From CAZMVU01 sp964569295 (GTDB lineage: Bacteria; Hydrogenedentota; Hydrogenedentia; Hydrogenedentales; JAGMZX01), in NCBI GenBank assembly GCA_964569295.1, contig CAZMVU010000256.1, positions 1 to 5,969 of the forward strand: 5,969 nucleotides of DNA, given 5' to 3'. The stretch's first letter is position 1; the number at the start of each line of letters is the position of its first letter. The notes beneath the pieces are model-generated. The model worked only from the letters and a program-made list of their open reading frames with translations, ran no database searches and was not told where the DNA came from. The position numbers were made by a program, and so were the translations under genes. Shown here piece by piece: positions 4,742 through 5,969 of this stretch.

Positions 4742-5969
4742 GGCGGCGCTGCGCCGCGCCTTGGCACAAACCATTCCGGCCTTGACCGTTGTCGAGGTCG
4801 AATCACGCGAGCATGCCCGCGCCTTTGCCGAGGAAATGAAGGCCTTGGTTGCCGGACGTCCCTGCGAAACACTGGACCTCATCGCCCGGCCCGCCCACAC
4901 CAACCGCCTCTTCGAAGAAGCACGGCGTGTCGTCTCCTCCTGGCCGGCCGGCGAGGGCGTCTTGTTTCTCGTGGATGAAACACCTGGCGAAGCCGGCGAC
5001 GCAACCGAATTCTGGCGCACGCTCAACTTGCAGCGCGAGCAGTGGGGCAGCCTCGCGGCGCACGTTGTCTTTGTCCTTCGGCCAGACAACTACCGCCTGC
5101 TGCTGCGCGCCGCTGATCACCTCGCCGCCTGGATGCCGCTCAAGTTCGATCTTCGCGAACCGCCGGAACCTTGGGGAACCTTGCAGCAGCAAACCGCAAT
5201 GGCGGCGAGCAGCGGCAAAGACATCCGCTCGAGCCAGCTTACCCTTCGATTGCTCGAGGAAGACCTGAACGATTACCTCGCCGGGCCGGAACAAGACCAA
5301 AGAATCCTCCTGCACCGCTTCTACCTGCCCATGGCGAAGGCGGCCGTGGATAACGCGCGGGTGGCGGTCGACCGAAAGATGCCCGAACGAGCCTGCGAGT
5401 ATGCCCGCCATGCGCGCGACATCGCCCGCAAAGAAGGCGATGCAGCGGCGGAAGCCAATGCCCTCGTTCTTTTGGGCGGCGCTTACCAGAGTCTTCCGCG
5501 GGGGGATCGAGGGGAGAACCTCGAGGAGGCCATCGCGTGCTACGAGGCGGCGCTGCAGGTGTTCACCGAGGCGGACTTTCCGCAGGAGTGGGCCGGGACG
5601 CAGAACAACCTGGGCTACGCCTACGCCCAACTGCCGCGTGGCGACCGGGGCGCGAGCCTGGAGCAGGCCATCGCGTGCTACGAGGCGGCGCTGCGGGTGT
5701 ACACCGAAGTGGACTTCCCGCAGGGCTGGGCTGGGACGCAGAACAACCTGGGGAACGCCTACGTCCAACAGCCGCGGGGGGATCGAGGTGCGAACCTCGA
5801 GCAGGCCATCGCGTGCTACAAGGCGGCGCTGCGGGTATACACCGAGACGGATTTCCCGCAGGAATGGGCGATGACGCAGAACAACCTGGGCAACGCCTAC
5901 CGCCACATGCCGCTGGGGGATCGTGGCGCGAACCTCGAGCAGGCCATCGCGTGCTACGAGGCGGCGCTG
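4722..5969 (+). CDS. TPR-repeat protein partnered with the NTPase (partial, runs off the window)
   Basis: The frame is open from ATG 4722, the first start after an in-frame TAA at 4713-4715, to the right edge: 416 codons with no stop. Residues 1-145 form a globular domain. It contains a hydrophobic strand ending in acid (GVLFLVDE, 79-86), FWRTLNLQRE (97-106), HVVFVLRPDNYRLLLRAADHLA (within 114-135) and FDLREP. This pattern of LN-x-x-RE followed by a VVF.L strand is seen N-terminal to TPRs in NTPase-associated bacterial proteins. Residues about 190-259 are helical linker or degenerate TPR. From 260 a 46-residue TPR unit repeats: 260-305, 306-351, 352-397 and 398 onward, each with GDRG, NLEQAIACYEAAL, DFPQ-W and TQNNLGNAY. 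Such arrays occur in cyanobacterial and other proteins that often end in a CHAT protease domain; whether this one does cannot be seen. There is no Walker motif, so ATPase activity must come from the partner. Likely role: scaffold or sensor for the upstream NTPase (inference). No strong Shine-Dalgarno precedes it, in line with translational coupling. Confidence 0.85.
   Translation, partial: MAVQEDRAALRRALAQTIPALTVVEVESREHARAFAEEMKALVAGRPCETLDLIARPAHTNRLFEEARRVVSSWPAGEGVLFLVDETPGEAGDATEFWRTLNLQREQWGSLAAHVVFVLRPDNYRLLLRAADHLAAWMPLKFDLREPPEPWGTLQQQTAMAASSGKDIRSSQLTLRLLEEDLNDYLAGPEQDQRILLHRFYLPMAKAAVDNARVAVDRKMPERACEYARHARDIARKEGDAAAEANALVLLGGAYQSLPRGDRGENLEEAIACYEAALQVFTEADFPQEWAGTQNNLGYAYAQLPRGDRGASLEQAIACYEAALRVYTEVDFPQGWAGTQNNLGNAYVQQPRGDRGANLEQAIACYKAALRVYTETDFPQEWAMTQNNLGNAYRHMPLGDRGANLEQAIACYEAAL
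5499..5969 (+). repeat. 138-bp tandem repeats encoding 46-residue TPR units
   Basis: Units start at 5499, 5637, 5775 and 5913, with an exact 138-bp period, and the last is cut by the window end. The most conserved block, GCCATCGCGTGCTACGAGGC, recurs at the same phase in units 1, 2 and 4, and unit 3 differs by one base (AAG for GAG). Near-identity at the DNA level, including third positions, points to recent expansion or ongoing conversion between units. Confidence 0.95.

Noticed and set aside
4803..5906. Long open frame on the minus strand (367 codons)
   Set aside because: It is antisense to the TPR gene. The repeated, Arg-rich translation mirrors the 138-bp tandem units and GC-rich codons, and no ribosome binding site or family motif is seen.

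Overview
The window looks like a chromosomal accessory region from a GC-rich (roughly 60% by eye) free-living bacterium. A secreted sialidase-like protein, a four-helix-bundle (23S rRNA intervening-sequence type) protein remnant, a VapBC pair and a 46-residue TPR repeat protein next to a P-loop NTPase would fit an uncultured Planctomycetota- or Hydrogenedentota-like lineage. That placement is a guess; no rRNA or housekeeping marker is present.

Layout. (A) 73-1110 (+): an intact, signal-peptide-bearing BNR/sialidase-like protein. (B) 1188-2934: a 1.75 kb block of gene debris around one intact operon. It holds G/C-rich hairpins, the C-terminal part of a four-helix-bundle gene, a 14-bp tandem repeat, an intact vapBC operon on the minus strand with a palindromic operator, a frameshifted and truncated N-terminal piece of apolipoprotein N-acyltransferase (lnt), and an AT-richer spacer. 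(C) 2935-3341: a second copy of the last 105 sialidase codons plus the downstream tail, perfect over its first 350 bp. Block B is therefore bracketed by about 0.4 kb direct repeats. (D) 3353-5969 (+): a two-gene unit with a 20-nt overlap. The first gene encodes a P-loop NTPase (Walker A, Walker B, probable C-terminal winged helix). The second encodes a protein with an N-terminal globular domain and a tandem array of 46-residue TPR units that runs off the window.

How the parts fit together. The H-X-H arrangement of the direct repeats is what a single-crossover integration of a circle, or a duplication-coupled insertion, would leave between the sialidase gene and the NTPase gene. A misassembly at a repeat must also be considered. 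VapBC is the only intact gene pair in the inserted block and may stabilise it. The NTPase/TPR pair is the most interesting unit: its architecture resembles NTP-dependent regulator/sensor modules of bacterial conflict (defence) systems. Any effector would lie beyond the right edge, so a defence role is an inference only.
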